NCBI RefSeq assembly: GCF_033096465.1
Contig: NZ_AP028156.1
Span: forward strand, 615,501-679,500
Source of the DNA: Blautia luti
GTDB lineage: Bacteria; Bacillota; Clostridia; Lachnospirales; Lachnospiraceae
Length of the DNA stretch: 64,000 nt
Reading direction: 5' to 3'
Shown here in pieces: positions 7,111 to 15,394 of this stretch. A program made the translations under genes and the position numbers. The notes under the pieces are model-generated. The model saw only the letters and a list, made by a program, of their open reading frames with translations, made no database searches and was not told the origin of the DNA. The first letter of the stretch is position 1; every line of letters starts with the position of its first letter.

Positions 7111-7611
7111 ATGAAGAGAGCATTGCTTTTTATTTTCATGACGGTTTGTGTATTAGGAATGTCCGCCTGCAGCAGCAAAGACGCCATGCCAGAAACATCA
7201 GATTCTGCCAGCAATCCGGTTCAGAATACAGATATCAGTAATCTGAATGGAGGAAAAATCTGGTCTGAACAAGATATTGTGTCGATGTTCTCTCTTGTGC
7301 AAGAAACAGATTGGGAATACATAGACTGTGTTTTAATTCCAGATCATGCTAGTGACCGTGTTGGTGCAGTACTCTTCCGGAACGATAAGGAGCAAACAAG
7401 CAATGTTGCGTTCTTTGATGCAGACGGATACTTTCAACAGTATGGCACATATGCAAGAATGTCTGACGAACCTGATTTTCAGTATCTCGGAGGTGGTGCG
7501 GTAACATTTAGGCTGGAAACAGAAGATGGTATAATCTATAACTACACGATCACAATCTCGATCGATGACAGTAATGTGAATTTTAAAGCGGAAGATGATT
7601 TGCCAAAATAA
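7111..7611 (+). CDS. Putative lipoprotein (cargo)
   Basis: A 166-residue protein with a lipoprotein signal: basic MKR, hydrophobic core, and lipobox GMSAC with Cys20 as the lipidated residue. After a Ser/Asn-rich linker (residues 21-48) comes a domain of alternating strands, including VGAVLFRNDKEQTSNVAFFD. I do not recognise the family. A good ribosome binding site (GAGGAGG) precedes the ATG. It sits between two copies of AATTCAAGTTTG, one 119 bp upstream of its start and one overlapping its stop codon, so the gene looks like a movable unit. No sign of damage. Confidence 0.7.
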   Translation: MKRALLFIFMTVCVLGMSACSSKDAMPETSDSASNPVQNTDISNLNGGKIWSEQDIVSMFSLVQETDWEYIDCVLIPDHASDRVGAVLFRNDKEQTSNVAFFDADGYFQQYGTYARMSDEPDFQYLGGGAVTFRLETEDGIIYNYTITISIDDSNVNFKAEDDLPK

Positions 7612-7622
7612 ATTCAAGTTTG
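7611..7622 (+). repeat. AATTCAAGTTTG direct repeat, copy 3
   Basis: Begins in the stop codon of the lipoprotein gene. Together with copy 2 it encloses a unit of about 630 bp. Similarity ends soon after the 12-mer. Confidence 0.5.
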
Positions 7623-7792
7623 TCAGCTTCACATCGGGTCAACTTGCCCCGAACTTTTACAATTAAATACCCGCCGCCCACATAGCGGCACACCGAGCAG
7701 GAAATCTGAAAAAGGTCTCCTGCTTTTTTCTGCCCAAAATGAGGTGGTAAAACGCCACCCCGTCCACCAATTAGCGAAAGGAGGGACACGAA

Positions 7793-9373
7793 ATGCCCTG
7801 TCCACACAACGAAATCACGATTGTTCAGCGCAGCCAGCGGCAGTCTGCGGTTGCCGCCGCTGCTTACCAGAGTGGCGAAAAACTGTTCTGTGAATATGAC
7901 CAGCAAGTGAAGCACTACCCGGAAAAGCGTGGTATCGTCCACAATGAAATCCTGCTCCCACCTAATGCCCCACAGGAATATGCAGACCGCAATACTTTGT
8001 GGAACGCCGCCGAAGCGGTGGAAAAACAATGGAACTCCCAGCTTGCAAGGCGGTGGGTGCTTACCATCCCCAGAGAGATACCGCCCGACCAGTATGCTGT
8101 CCTTGTCCGGGAGTTTTGCCAGAAGCAGTTTGTTTCCAAAGGCATGATTGCTGACTTTGCCATCCATGACCCCCATCCGCCGGGACACAATCCCCACGCC
8201 CATGTCCTGCTGACTATGAGGGCAATGGACGAACATGGGAAATGGCTTCCCAAGAGCCGCAAGGTTTATGACCTTGACGAGAATGGGGAACGGATAAAGC
8301 TGCCATCTGGCAGGTGGAAAAGCCACAAGGAGGATACGGTGGACTGGAACGACCAGAAATATTGTGAAATCTGGCGGCATGAATGGGAGGTCATCCAGAA
8401 CCGCTATCTGGAAGCCAATGACCGCCCGGAGCGTGTGGACTTGCGTTCCTATGCCAGACAGGGGTTTGATATAGTCCCCACTGTCCATGAGGGAGCGGCT
8501 GTCCGGCAGATGGAAAAGCGTGGTATCCAGACGAATATCGGAAACCTGAACCGGGAAATCAGAGCCGCCAACCGCCTGATGAAGTCCATCCGGCAGCTTA
8601 TCCACAACCTCAAAGGCTGGATTGCCGAGCTGGGAGAAAAACGGAAGGAGTTGCTTGCACAAAAAGCGGCGGAGGAAGCGACACTTCTTCCCAATCTGCT
8701 GATGAAGTATATGGAGATACGAAAGGAAGAACGGAAGGACTGGACAAGGGCTGGACAGAACCGGGGGACTTCACAGGACTTAAAGGCAGTCAGCGAAGCC
8801 CTGTCCTATCTCCGGCAAAAGGGGCTTTCCACTGTGGAGGACTTAGAAGCATTTCTGGAATCTTCCGGGAAATCAGCCGCAGATTACCGCAATCAGATGA
8901 AGCCAAAGGAAGCCCGCAGCAAAGTGATTGACGGGATTCTTGCCAGCCGGACAGACTGCAAGGAATGTAAGCCTGTCTATGAGAAGTACCAGAAGATATT
9001 TTTTAAGAAAACAAAGGAGAAATTCAAACAGGAACACCCGGAGGTTGCCCGGTATGCGAAAGCCGCCGCCTACCTTGCCAAGCACCCGGACGATAAGGAC
9101 AGTACCCAAAAGGAGCTGCAAGAGGAGCAGGAAACGCTTCTGGAAGAAATTGCAGCCCTGAAAATACCGCTGACCGAGGTACAGGAGGATTTGAAGAAGC
9201 TGCGGGACATTCGCTACTGGGTACGGAAAGCCACACCCGGCACAGAGGAAAGCAAAGAGCCGCCCAAGAAGCAGCCCATCAAGGAAGTCTTGCAGGATAA
9301 GGCAGACGAGAAAAAAGCACAAAGAACCGCCCCGGCACAGGCGAAACACAGACGACAGGATATGGAACTTTAA
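7793..9373 (+). CDS. mobL: MobA/MobL family relaxase
   Basis: A 526-residue DNA relaxase that nicks oriT and pilots one strand during transfer. The relaxase domain covers residues 1 to about 235: motif I has Tyr25 in SAVAAAAYQSG (the likely nicking tyrosine), and the HUH metal site is GHNPHAHVLLTMR with His132, His135 and His137. The rest is a long charged, coiled-coil region (residues 255-500) and a basic tail. ATG 7793 follows AAAGGAGGG. The length is normal for the family and no stop interrupts it. The candidate oriT lies 1.6 kb upstream, separated by cargo genes. Higher GC than the cargo, like the rest of the backbone. Confidence 0.9.
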   Translation: MPCPHNEITIVQRSQRQSAVAAAAYQSGEKLFCEYDQQVKHYPEKRGIVHNEILLPPNAPQEYADRNTLWNAAEAVEKQWNSQLARRWVLTIPREIPPDQYAVLVREFCQKQFVSKGMIADFAIHDPHPPGHNPHAHVLLTMRAMDEHGKWLPKSRKVYDLDENGERIKLPSGRWKSHKEDTVDWNDQKYCEIWRHEWEVIQNRYLEANDRPERVDLRSYARQGFDIVPTVHEGAAVRQMEKRGIQTNIGNLNREIRAANRLMKSIRQLIHNLKGWIAELGEKRKELLAQKAAEEATLLPNLLMKYMEIRKEERKDWTRAGQNRGTSQDLKAVSEALSYLRQKGLSTVEDLEAFLESSGKSAADYRNQMKPKEARSKVIDGILASRTDCKECKPVYEKYQKIFFKKTKEKFKQEHPEVARYAKAAAYLAKHPDDKDSTQKELQEEQETLLEEIAALKIPLTEVQEDLKKLRDIRYWVRKATPGTEESKEPPKKQPIKEVLQDKADEKKAQRTAPAQAKHRRQDMEL

Positions 9374-9439
9374 CAGGCACTTGCCATTTTCAATCAGAGA
9401 ATGTCAGGTGTTTTTTTCTTTTTTCAAGGAGGGATAGAT

Positions 9440-10084
9440 TTGAATGTATTTGAAGCTGTGAAGCAGTCCGTCACAACCAGACAGGCTGCGGAGCATTATG
9501 GAATCCATGTAGGGCGGAACGGGATGGCTTGCTGCCCGTTCCATCATGATAAAACCCCAAGCATGAAGCTGGATCGGCGTTACCACTGCTTCGGCTGCGG
9601 TGCGGATGGGGATGTGATTGATTTTGCCGCCGCCCTGTATGGGCTGGGAAAGAAAGAAGCCGCCGTACAGCTGGCACAGGACTTCGGGCTTTCCTATGAG
9701 GACTGGAAACCGCCGGGAAAAGCAAAAAAGCCCAAGCCCCGGCAGAAATCCCCGGAGGAACAGTTTCAGGAAGCAAAAAACCGCTGCTTCCGTATTCTTG
9801 CCGATTATCTTCACTTGCTTCGGGCATGGAGAAAGGATTATGCCCCGCACTCCCCGGAGGAAGCCTTTCATCCACGGTTTGTGGAAGCCTTACAGAAGCA
9901 AGACCAAGTGGAATATCTGCTGGATGTGCTGCTCTTTGGGGAGACAGAGGAAAAAGCGGCTTTGATTACGGACTACGGAAAGGATGTGATACAGCTTGAA
10001 CAACGAATGGCAGAGCTTGCCGCCGCAAACGCAGCAAGAACTAAAAAACACCATGAACGCCATGCAGCCGCCCCAGAGCCTTGA
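9440..10084 (+). CDS. CHC2 zinc-finger (DNA primase-like) protein
   Basis: A 214-residue protein with the zinc-binding domain of DnaG-type primases near the N-terminus: CCPFHHDKTPSMKLD followed by RYHCFGCGADGDVIDF, giving the C-H-C-C set of ligands. The middle holds a basic Pro/Lys patch and the C-terminal half is helical. There is no TOPRIM domain, so it probably works with the next gene product rather than alone. I start it at TTG 9440, 6 bases after a strong AAGGAGGG; an ATG 39 nt upstream lacks such a site. The end overlaps the VapE-like gene by about 89 bp. Probably needed for replication of the excised element. Confidence 0.8.
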   Translation: MNVFEAVKQSVTTRQAAEHYGIHVGRNGMACCPFHHDKTPSMKLDRRYHCFGCGADGDVIDFAAALYGLGKKEAAVQLAQDFGLSYEDWKPPGKAKKPKPRQKSPEEQFQEAKNRCFRILADYLHLLRAWRKDYAPHSPEEAFHPRFVEALQKQDQVEYLLDVLLFGETEEKAALITDYGKDVIQLEQRMAELAAANAARTKKHHERHAAAPEP

Positions 10085-11390
10085 GGAAATCAAGGCGGGG
10101 CTGGAAACTACCGAGAAAGGCGGTGTCCGTCAGAGCATACGGAACTGCCTGACCGTATTCCAGCGTGACCCGCTGCTTTCCGGGGCTATCGCATACAACA
10201 TCCTGACCGACCGCAAGGACATCATAAAGCCCATCGGCTTCCACAGGGAAAGCACCGCCCTGAACGATACGGACATGAAGTATCTGCTTCTCTATCTGGA
10301 AGAAACCTATGGGCTTACCAATGAGAAAAAGATTGATAATGCCATCGGGATTGTGGCGAATGAAAACAAGTACCACCCCATCCGGGACTATCTCAATACC
10401 CTGGTGTGGGACGGGACAGAACGAATCCGCTTCTGTCTGCGGCACTTTCTGGGGGCTGACGCAGACGATTACACCTATGAAGCGTTGAAGCTGTTCCTGC
10501 TGGGTGCAATCTCACGAGCCTTTCAGCCGGGATGCAAATTTGAAATCATGCTCTGTCTGGTAGGCGGTCAGGGGGCTGGCAAGTCCACCTTCTTCCGTCT
10601 GCTGGCAGTCCGGGACGAGTGGTTCTCCGATGATTTGCGGAAGCTGGACGATGACAATGTGTACCGCAAGCTGCAAGGTCACTGGATTATCGAAATGTCG
10701 GAAATGATGGCAACCGCCAACGCCAAGAGCATTGAGGAAATCAAGTCATTTTTAAGCCGACAGAAAGAGGTTTACAAGATACCCTATGAAACCCACCCAG
10801 CAGACCGCCCCCGTCAGTGCGTGTTTGGCGGCACTTCCAATGCCCTTGACTTCCTGCCCCTTGACCGTTCCGGCAACCGCCGCTTTATCCCCGTCATGGT
10901 GTACCCGGAGCAAGCCGAGGTTCACATTTTGGAGGACGAAGCCGCTTCCAGAGCCTATATCGAGCAGATGTGGGCAGAAGCGATGGAAATTTACAGAAGC
11001 GGCAGGTTCAAGCTGGCTTTCAGCCCTGCCATGCAGCGGTATCTCAAAGAACACCAGCGGGATTTTATGCCGGAGGACACCAAAGCCGGGATGATACAGG
11101 CGTATCTTGATAAGTACACCGGGAGCATGGTCTGCTCCAAGCAGCTCTACAAGGAAGCTTTGAACCATGCCTTTGACGAGCCGAAGCAATGGGAAATACG
11201 GGAAATCAATGAGATTATGAACCAATGCATTGACCGCTGGCGGTACTTTCCGAATCCAAGAATGTTTTCCGAATACGGCAGACAAAAGGGCTGGGAGCGT
11301 GAAAACCCGGCAACGGACTCCGGCAACCCGTCTGAAAAAACGATGGACGGTTTTGTGGAGGTCACAGAACAGATGGAGCTTCCGTTCTGA
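9996..11390 (+). CDS. VapE-family (virulence-associated E) helicase/ATPase
   Basis: A protein of up to 464 residues of the VapE family, P-loop ATPases related to phage and plasmid replication helicases. Walker A is GGQGAGKST at residues 190-198; a Walker B-like region follows at WIIEMSEMM, and the FLSRQKEVYKIPYE and GGTSNALDFLPLDRSGNRRF (sensor/arginine-finger-like) motifs are both present. The start is uncertain: TTG 9996 or ATG 10053, neither with a clear ribosome binding site, so coupling to the CHC2 gene is likely. Primase-like plus VapE-like pairs are the common replication module of these elements. Confidence 0.8.
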   Translation: MNNEWQSLPPQTQQELKNTMNAMQPPQSLEEIKAGLETTEKGGVRQSIRNCLTVFQRDPLLSGAIAYNILTDRKDIIKPIGFHRESTALNDTDMKYLLLYLEETYGLTNEKKIDNAIGIVANENKYHPIRDYLNTLVWDGTERIRFCLRHFLGADADDYTYEALKLFLLGAISRAFQPGCKFEIMLCLVGGQGAGKSTFFRLLAVRDEWFSDDLRKLDDDNVYRKLQGHWIIEMSEMMATANAKSIEEIKSFLSRQKEVYKIPYETHPADRPRQCVFGGTSNALDFLPLDRSGNRRFIPVMVYPEQAEVHILEDEAASRAYIEQMWAEAMEIYRSGRFKLAFSPAMQRYLKEHQRDFMPEDTKAGMIQAYLDKYTGSMVCSKQLYKEALNHAFDEPKQWEIREINEIMNQCIDRWRYFPNPRMFSEYGRQKGWERENPATDSGNPSEKTMDGFVEVTEQMELPF

Positions 11391-11402
11391 AAATGGCAGC
11401 CC

Positions 11403-11442
11403 GTTGCACCCCCTGTTGCTATCCCGTTGCCGAGCCGGTTGC
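11403..11442 (+). repeat. Four GTTGC repeats at 11-12 bp spacing (iteron-like)
   Basis: GTTGC starts at 11403, 11415, 11426 and 11438, each preceded by C-rich bases (CCC, CCT, CCC, CCG). Further copies lie at 11568 and 11581, and two in reverse orientation (GCAAC) at about 11310 and 11323 within the end of the vapE-like gene. One-turn spacing next to replication genes is typical of protein-binding iterons. Confidence 0.5.
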
Positions 11443-11631
11443 CGGGGAAAATCCCGAAACTATCGGCTTTTCTCCCCTATGACAACCAAAACAACAGAAA
11501 AATAAAAGAAAAGTATAAATAGTAACCATCGCCAGATTGAGATTGTTTGCAAGGTCTTTTGAAGCCCGTTGCCGGACTTCGTTGCCGACACCCTCTGTCT
11601 GGCTATTTTCATGTATGGAGGATAACTGCCT

Positions 11632-11829
11632 ATGGCAAAAAACAAAACAGAAATTCATGTGACTACTGTATTTGACGGGGAGCTGGACGCCACCGATGTG
11701 TTCGTCAGCCTGATTTCCCAGAAATACAGCAAGACGAATACAAAAGAATATCTTGCTAAAAAGAAAGATATGAAGTATAATGAAGATGAGGTTCAAAAGA
11801 GCCAGATACCGTCTGGATTGTGTGGGTAA
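11632..11829 (+). CDS. Small conserved protein upstream of the recombinase
   Basis: A 65-residue protein with the segment TEIHVTTVFDGELDATDVFV (residues 6-25) and a polar tail ending PSGLCG. Small proteins like this occur directly before large serine recombinases in Firmicutes elements and may be distant relatives of TnpW; the function is unknown. The start has GGAGGATAACTGCCT before it. Its stop codon touches the ATG of the recombinase with no gap, so the two are co-translated. It contains a 20-nt stretch (11770-11789) repeated exactly at 6399-6418. Confidence 0.6.
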   Translation: MAKNKTEIHVTTVFDGELDATDVFVSLISQKYSKTNTKEYLAKKKDMKYNEDEVQKSQIPSGLCG

Positions 11830-13500
11830 ATGGCTATGATGAACGAAATGGAATACAGAACAATCGGTTCGGCACTTGCCGGGGGCTATCGTGCAGCGGT
11901 CTATTGCAGACTGTCAAAGGACGATGACCTGCAAGGCGAAAGTGCCAGTATCGCAAACCAGCGTGATATGCTGGAAAAATACTGCGAAAAGCAGGGATGG
12001 GAGGTTGTGGCAGTCTATCAGGACGATGGCTTCACAGGTCTTAATATGGAGCGTCCTGATTTACAGAGAATGTTGAGAGCCATTGAGCGCAGGCAAATCA
12101 ACCTTGTCATCACGAAAGACCTCAGCCGACTGGGGCGTAACTATCTGCAAACCGGGCATTTGATTGAGGACTTTTTCCCAAGAAATGGTGTCCGCTATAT
12201 CGCCATGAATGACGGTATCGACACCCTGCGGGATAACAACGATATTGCCCCGTTCAAGAATATCCTGAACGAGATGTACAGCAAGGATATTTCCAAGAAA
12301 GTCCATTCCTCTTATCTTCTGAAAGCGCAGAAAGGACAGTTTACCGGGTGTCTTGCCCCGTTCGGGTATCGGAAAGACCCGGAGGACAAAAACCATCTGC
12401 TCATTGACGAGGAAACCGCCCCGATTGTGCGGCTGATTTTCGGATATGCCCTAAACGGTCATGGTCCGAACTATATCCGCAGACGGCTGGAGGAAGAAAA
12501 AATCCCCTGCCCCACATGGTAGAACCGGGAACGGGGGCTTCGCAATACCCGCACCAAATGGGAAAAGAAAGACCCGGAAAACGGGCGGTATATGTGGGAC
12601 TTCTCCGTTATCAAAGACCTTTTGATGAATCCCGTCTACACCGGGGCGATTGCTTCCCAGAAAAAGGACTACCGTTTCAAAATCGGCACGATTGGGGAAA
12701 AGAAGCCGGAGGACTGGATTGTGGTGGAGGGACAGCATGAACCGCTGATTGACCGCATGAGCTTTGACATTGTGCAGAACAAGCTGAAATCCCGCCAGCG
12801 TCCGGGGCAGACCAATGAAATCAGCCTGTTTGCCGGACTGATAAAATGCGGTGAGTGTGGGAAGTCACTGACGATACGCTACACAAACGCAAAACATCCC
12901 CAGCAGATTTACTCCTGCAAAACCTACAATGCCTTTGGAAAGAACCACTGCACCCAGCACCGGATTGATTATGACACCCTTTACAGCCATGTGCTGCGGA
13001 AAATCCGGGAATGTGCCAGAGCCGCCCTGATGGACGGGGAAGCGGTTGCCGACCGCTTGACCAATACCTGTGAAGCCGAGCAGCGGGAACAGCGGGAAGC
13101 AATGGAACGCTCCCTCACAAGGGACGAGGAACGGATTGAGGTTCTGGACAAAATGGTAATGCGGCTTTATGAGGATATGATTGCAGGGCGTATCAGTGAA
13201 CAGAATTTCAACACCATGCTGGAAAAGACACAGACCGAGCAAGCGGAGCTTAAAGCAAAAGTGTCCGAGGGCAGAAAGCGGCTGTCCGATGAAGTCCAGC
13301 TTGCCAATGACGCAAAACAATGGGTGGAAGCCATTCAGGAATACGCCAATATCACAGAGCTGGACGCAGCCACCCTCAACCGCTTAATCAAAGAAATCGT
13401 CGTGCATGAGCGCATTGACGAAGATAAAACAAGACACATTTCTATCGAAATTCATTTTAATCTCAAACCCATCCCAGAGGTGGAACAGGTCACTGCCTGA
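11830..13500 (+). pseudogene. Large serine recombinase, broken by an in-frame TAG
   Basis: The frame encodes 556 residues in all, with a single TAG at 12520-12522 (codon 231) in the sequence EKIPCPTW-stop-NRERGLRN; both halves lie in one frame. The N-terminal half holds the resolvase domain with catalytic Ser29 (YCRLSKDD) and the DLSRLGRN active-site motif. The C-terminal half holds the recombinase domain, a zinc ribbon (IKCGECGKSL to YSCKTYN), and a coiled coil (residues about 420-520). TGG to TAG is the simplest cause, as relatives seem to have a second Trp here. The N-terminal product alone lacks most of the DNA-binding parts, so the element is probably unable to excise, unless the stop is read through. 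Confidence 0.85.
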
Positions 13501-13550
13501 CCTGTCCCGCCGGGACGGTTCTCTTAAAAACACCATATAGATTTTTTGTA

Positions 13551-13621
13551 CGCCGCCGCCCGCCATCGAGCAGAGTTTTACACCTAATTGGGGATAAAAC
13601 AGCTGATGGCTGGCGGCGGCG
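13551..13621. repeat. GC-rich 17-bp inverted repeat after the recombinase
   Basis: CGCCGCCGCCCGCCATC (13551-13567) pairs with GATGGCTGGCGGCGGCG (13605-13621), 16 of 17 positions, around a 37-nt AT-richer loop. There is no T-tract. It may be a structural signal at the right end of the mobile element. Confidence 0.55.
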
Positions 13622-13842
13622 TGGCACTGATCGGCACAAAAGAGCAGATCTTGCCAAATGTGCAAAGAGAAAAGATTTTGGGCTGGGATTTTATTTAACA
13701 ACCGTAGCAAGAATTCCCTAACCTCTATAGGTGATGGGATGAATTGCACATTCGAGCATGTCTGCTCAAATTTATAAAAAATCACAAAAACACTTGTTCT
13801 GACACAATAAATATATTATAATAGAAAAAAGAACAATATGCT
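13622..13842. other. Gene-free junction between the mobile element and the IS605 relic
   Basis: I see no gene. The stretch becomes AT-rich toward 13800, which may mark the change from element to older DNA. It contains the promoter at 13794-13822. Confidence 0.35.
13794..13822 (+). promoter_or_regulatory. Promoter upstream of the IS200/IS605 relic
   Basis: TTGTTC (13794-13799), 17 bp, TATAAT (13817-13822), about 80 bp before the tnpA remnant. It could drive tnpB and the omega-RNA. Confidence 0.55.
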
Positions 13843-13869
13843 CTTGAAATTTGGAACTTGAAATTTGGA
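13843..13869 (+). repeat. Tandem 13-bp repeat
   Basis: CTTGAAATTTGGA occurs twice with a 14-nt period (13843-13855 and 13857-13869), just before the tnpA remnant. It may be part of the left end of the IS element. Confidence 0.55.
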
Positions 13870-13901
13870 CGGTCGAAATAAGCAATAAGTGAGTGTACAT
13901 A

Positions 13902-14105
13902 ATGAGTTTAGATAATAATTCTCATTCAGTGTTTTTGTTTGATTCTGGTTATGAAATATGGCAGAAAGATGCTGGACGATAAGATGTCAGAGAGAACAAA
14001 AGAAATCTTTGAAATATAGCACCTGTTGAAACAATCCATCAGTATATAGAGAGTCAGGGTGAGAAAGATAAACCGGGCAGTAAAAATAAGGATCTATCCA
14101 AATAA
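13902..14105 (+). pseudogene. tnpA: IS200-like transposase TnpA, internally deleted and frameshifted
   Basis: The start MSLDNNSHSVFL matches the N-terminus of IS200-type Y1 transposases. A +1 frame then gives MLDDKMSERTKEIFE, the next conserved stretch. The catalytic HUH and tyrosine region is missing: the sequence jumps to APVETIHQYIESQGEK in yet another frame, the normal C-terminus, ending at 14103-14105. About 70 of some 150 codons remain. The end overlaps the start of tnpB, as in intact IS605 elements. Confidence 0.7.
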
Positions 14106-15165
14106 AAAACAGATAACCCAGATAGAGAAGACGATCGGCTGCAGTCGTTTTCTCTATAACCGGATGCTTGCGGATAAGATCCGTCATTATCAGGAAGAAA
14201 AAAAGATGCTGAAAAATACGCCGGTCGGATATAAAAAAGAATATCCATGGCTGAAAGAGGTAGATTCTCTTGCGCTGGCGAATGTACAGTTAAATCTGGA
14301 AGGGGCTTTCCGGAAATTTTTCCGGGAACCGGGAGTGGGATTTCCGCATTATAAATCAAAAAAACATTCGCGGAAATCCTATACAACGAATATGGTAAAT
14401 GGGAATATCTGTCTGCAGGACAGGTTCCTGAAACTGCCAAAGATGCAGCTGGTAAAAATAAAACTCCACCGTATGATCCCGGAGGGATGGAAGCTGAAAT
14501 CAGTGACTGTGAGCAGGGAACCGTCCGGAAAATATTTTGCCAGCCTGCTGTTCGACTGTGAAAACCAAACAGCGGAGAAAAGACAGGCGGAAAAATTCCT
14601 GGGGATGGATTTTGCCATGCATGGGATGTGTGTATTTTCTACCGGTGAAAGAGCCGGATATCCTATGTTTTACCGAAATGCAGAGAAAAAACTTGCCCGG
14701 GAACAGAGAAAACTTTCCAGATGTGAAAAGGGCAGCCGTAACTATCAGAAACAGAAGAAAAAGGTTGCTTTATATCACGAAAAGATAAAGAACCAGAGGA
14801 AGGATTTCCAGCATAAGCTCAGCCACAGCCTTGCAGAAGACTATGACGCAGTATGTGTGGAGGATCTGAACCTGAAGGGGATAGCCGGAGGCCTGCATTT
14901 CGGAAAAGGGATACAGGATAACGGATACGGTCAGTTCCTTTCCATGCTTAGATATAAGCTGGAAGAACGTGGAAAATATCTGATAAAAGTAGACAGATAT
15001 TTTGCATCCAGTAAGATATGCAGCGTATGCGGAAATAAGAAGAAAGAGCTGGCATTATCAGAACGGATATACCTATGCGAATGTGGAAACCGGATGGACC
15101 GGGATGTGAATGCGGCGGTCAATATTCTGAAAGAAGGAAAAAGAATATATAAAAAATGTGCATAA
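14059..15165 (+). CDS. tnpB: TnpB, RNA-guided endonuclease of IS200/IS605 elements
   Basis: A 368-residue protein, full length for TnpB. The N-terminal part (residues 1-170) is the OrfB/helix-turn-helix region with RAVKIRIYPNKKQ. The RuvC-like nuclease is complete: first Asp in FLGMDFAMHG (about 185), Glu in AVCVEDLNLKGI (about 273), zinc ribbon CSVCGNKK to YLCECGNRMDRD, and last Asp in DRDVNAAVNIL. Starts at GTG 14059. TnpB is known to use an omega-RNA from the right end of its own element to cut DNA next to a short TAM and so preserve the IS. Since tnpA is dead here, retention of an intact tnpB is noteworthy. Confidence 0.9.
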   Translation: MRKINRAVKIRIYPNKKQITQIEKTIGCSRFLYNRMLADKIRHYQEEKKMLKNTPVGYKKEYPWLKEVDSLALANVQLNLEGAFRKFFREPGVGFPHYKSKKHSRKSYTTNMVNGNICLQDRFLKLPKMQLVKIKLHRMIPEGWKLKSVTVSREPSGKYFASLLFDCENQTAEKRQAEKFLGMDFAMHGMCVFSTGERAGYPMFYRNAEKKLAREQRKLSRCEKGSRNYQKQKKKVALYHEKIKNQRKDFQHKLSHSLAEDYDAVCVEDLNLKGIAGGLHFGKGIQDNGYGQFLSMLRYKLEERGKYLIKVDRYFASSKICSVCGNKKKELALSERIYLCECGNRMDRDVNAAVNILKEGKRIYKKCA

Positions 15166-15308
15166 TAGCACAGAAAAGATCCGTAACCGGATAAAAAAGA
15201 ACCGCGGGACACGCGAGGATAGCCTGTTTTAGCTTTGCCCTGAAGGGCAATTGAGCAGGAAGCTCCCACTTCAAAATCTGTAAGATTTAAGTGGCGAGAG
15301 CATGTCAC
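15120..15308 (+). ncRNA. Candidate omega-RNA (reRNA) scaffold and IS right end
   Basis: Starts within the 3-prime end of tnpB (the exact 5-prime end is unknown). It contains TTGCCCT-GA-AGGGCAA (15234-15249) and the terminal hairpin CCCACTT/AAGTGG that ends in GAGAGCATGTCAC, the typical 3-prime scaffold of TnpB guide RNAs. The guide would be the flanking DNA from 15309. Based on pattern and position only. Confidence 0.6.
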
Positions 15309-15343
15309 ATGAAGAATGAGAGGCAGAACCGAGATATTAATCT

Positions 15344-15372
15344 TTGACATTCCCCTATCTTTTTGATACTAT
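15344..15372 (+). promoter_or_regulatory. Strong promoter of the NSS transporter gene
   Basis: TTGACA (15344-15349), 17 bp, TACTAT (15367-15372). It lies 36 bp beyond the IS right end, so the IS inserted just upstream of a native promoter. Confidence 0.7.
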
Positions 15373-15394
15373 AGAATCAGTAAAAAATCTGCAG

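Larger units (their letters stand above)
13843..15308 (+). mobile_element. IS200/IS605-family relic (tnpA remnant, tnpB, right end)
   Basis: A tnpA remnant, a complete tnpB and a typical right-end hairpin lie in order. The right boundary is placed at the GTCAC (15304-15308) after the final hairpin CCCACTT/AAGTGG, a pattern known from this family. The left boundary is uncertain and set at the tandem 13-mer. Without a working tnpA the unit cannot move itself. Confidence 0.7.

Noticed and set aside
7583..8662. Long open frame of 359 codons on the minus strand, antisense to the mobL relaxase gene
   Set aside because: It mirrors a well-supported relaxase gene of high GC, has no ribosome binding site and no recognisable domain. 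It is a shadow of the coding strand.
11830..13500. Reassigned or suppressed stop codon as explanation for the in-frame TAG
   Set aside because: Other genes of the window end normally at TAG, TAA and TGA, and different stops (TAA, TAG) interrupt different element genes. Ordinary mutation is simpler.
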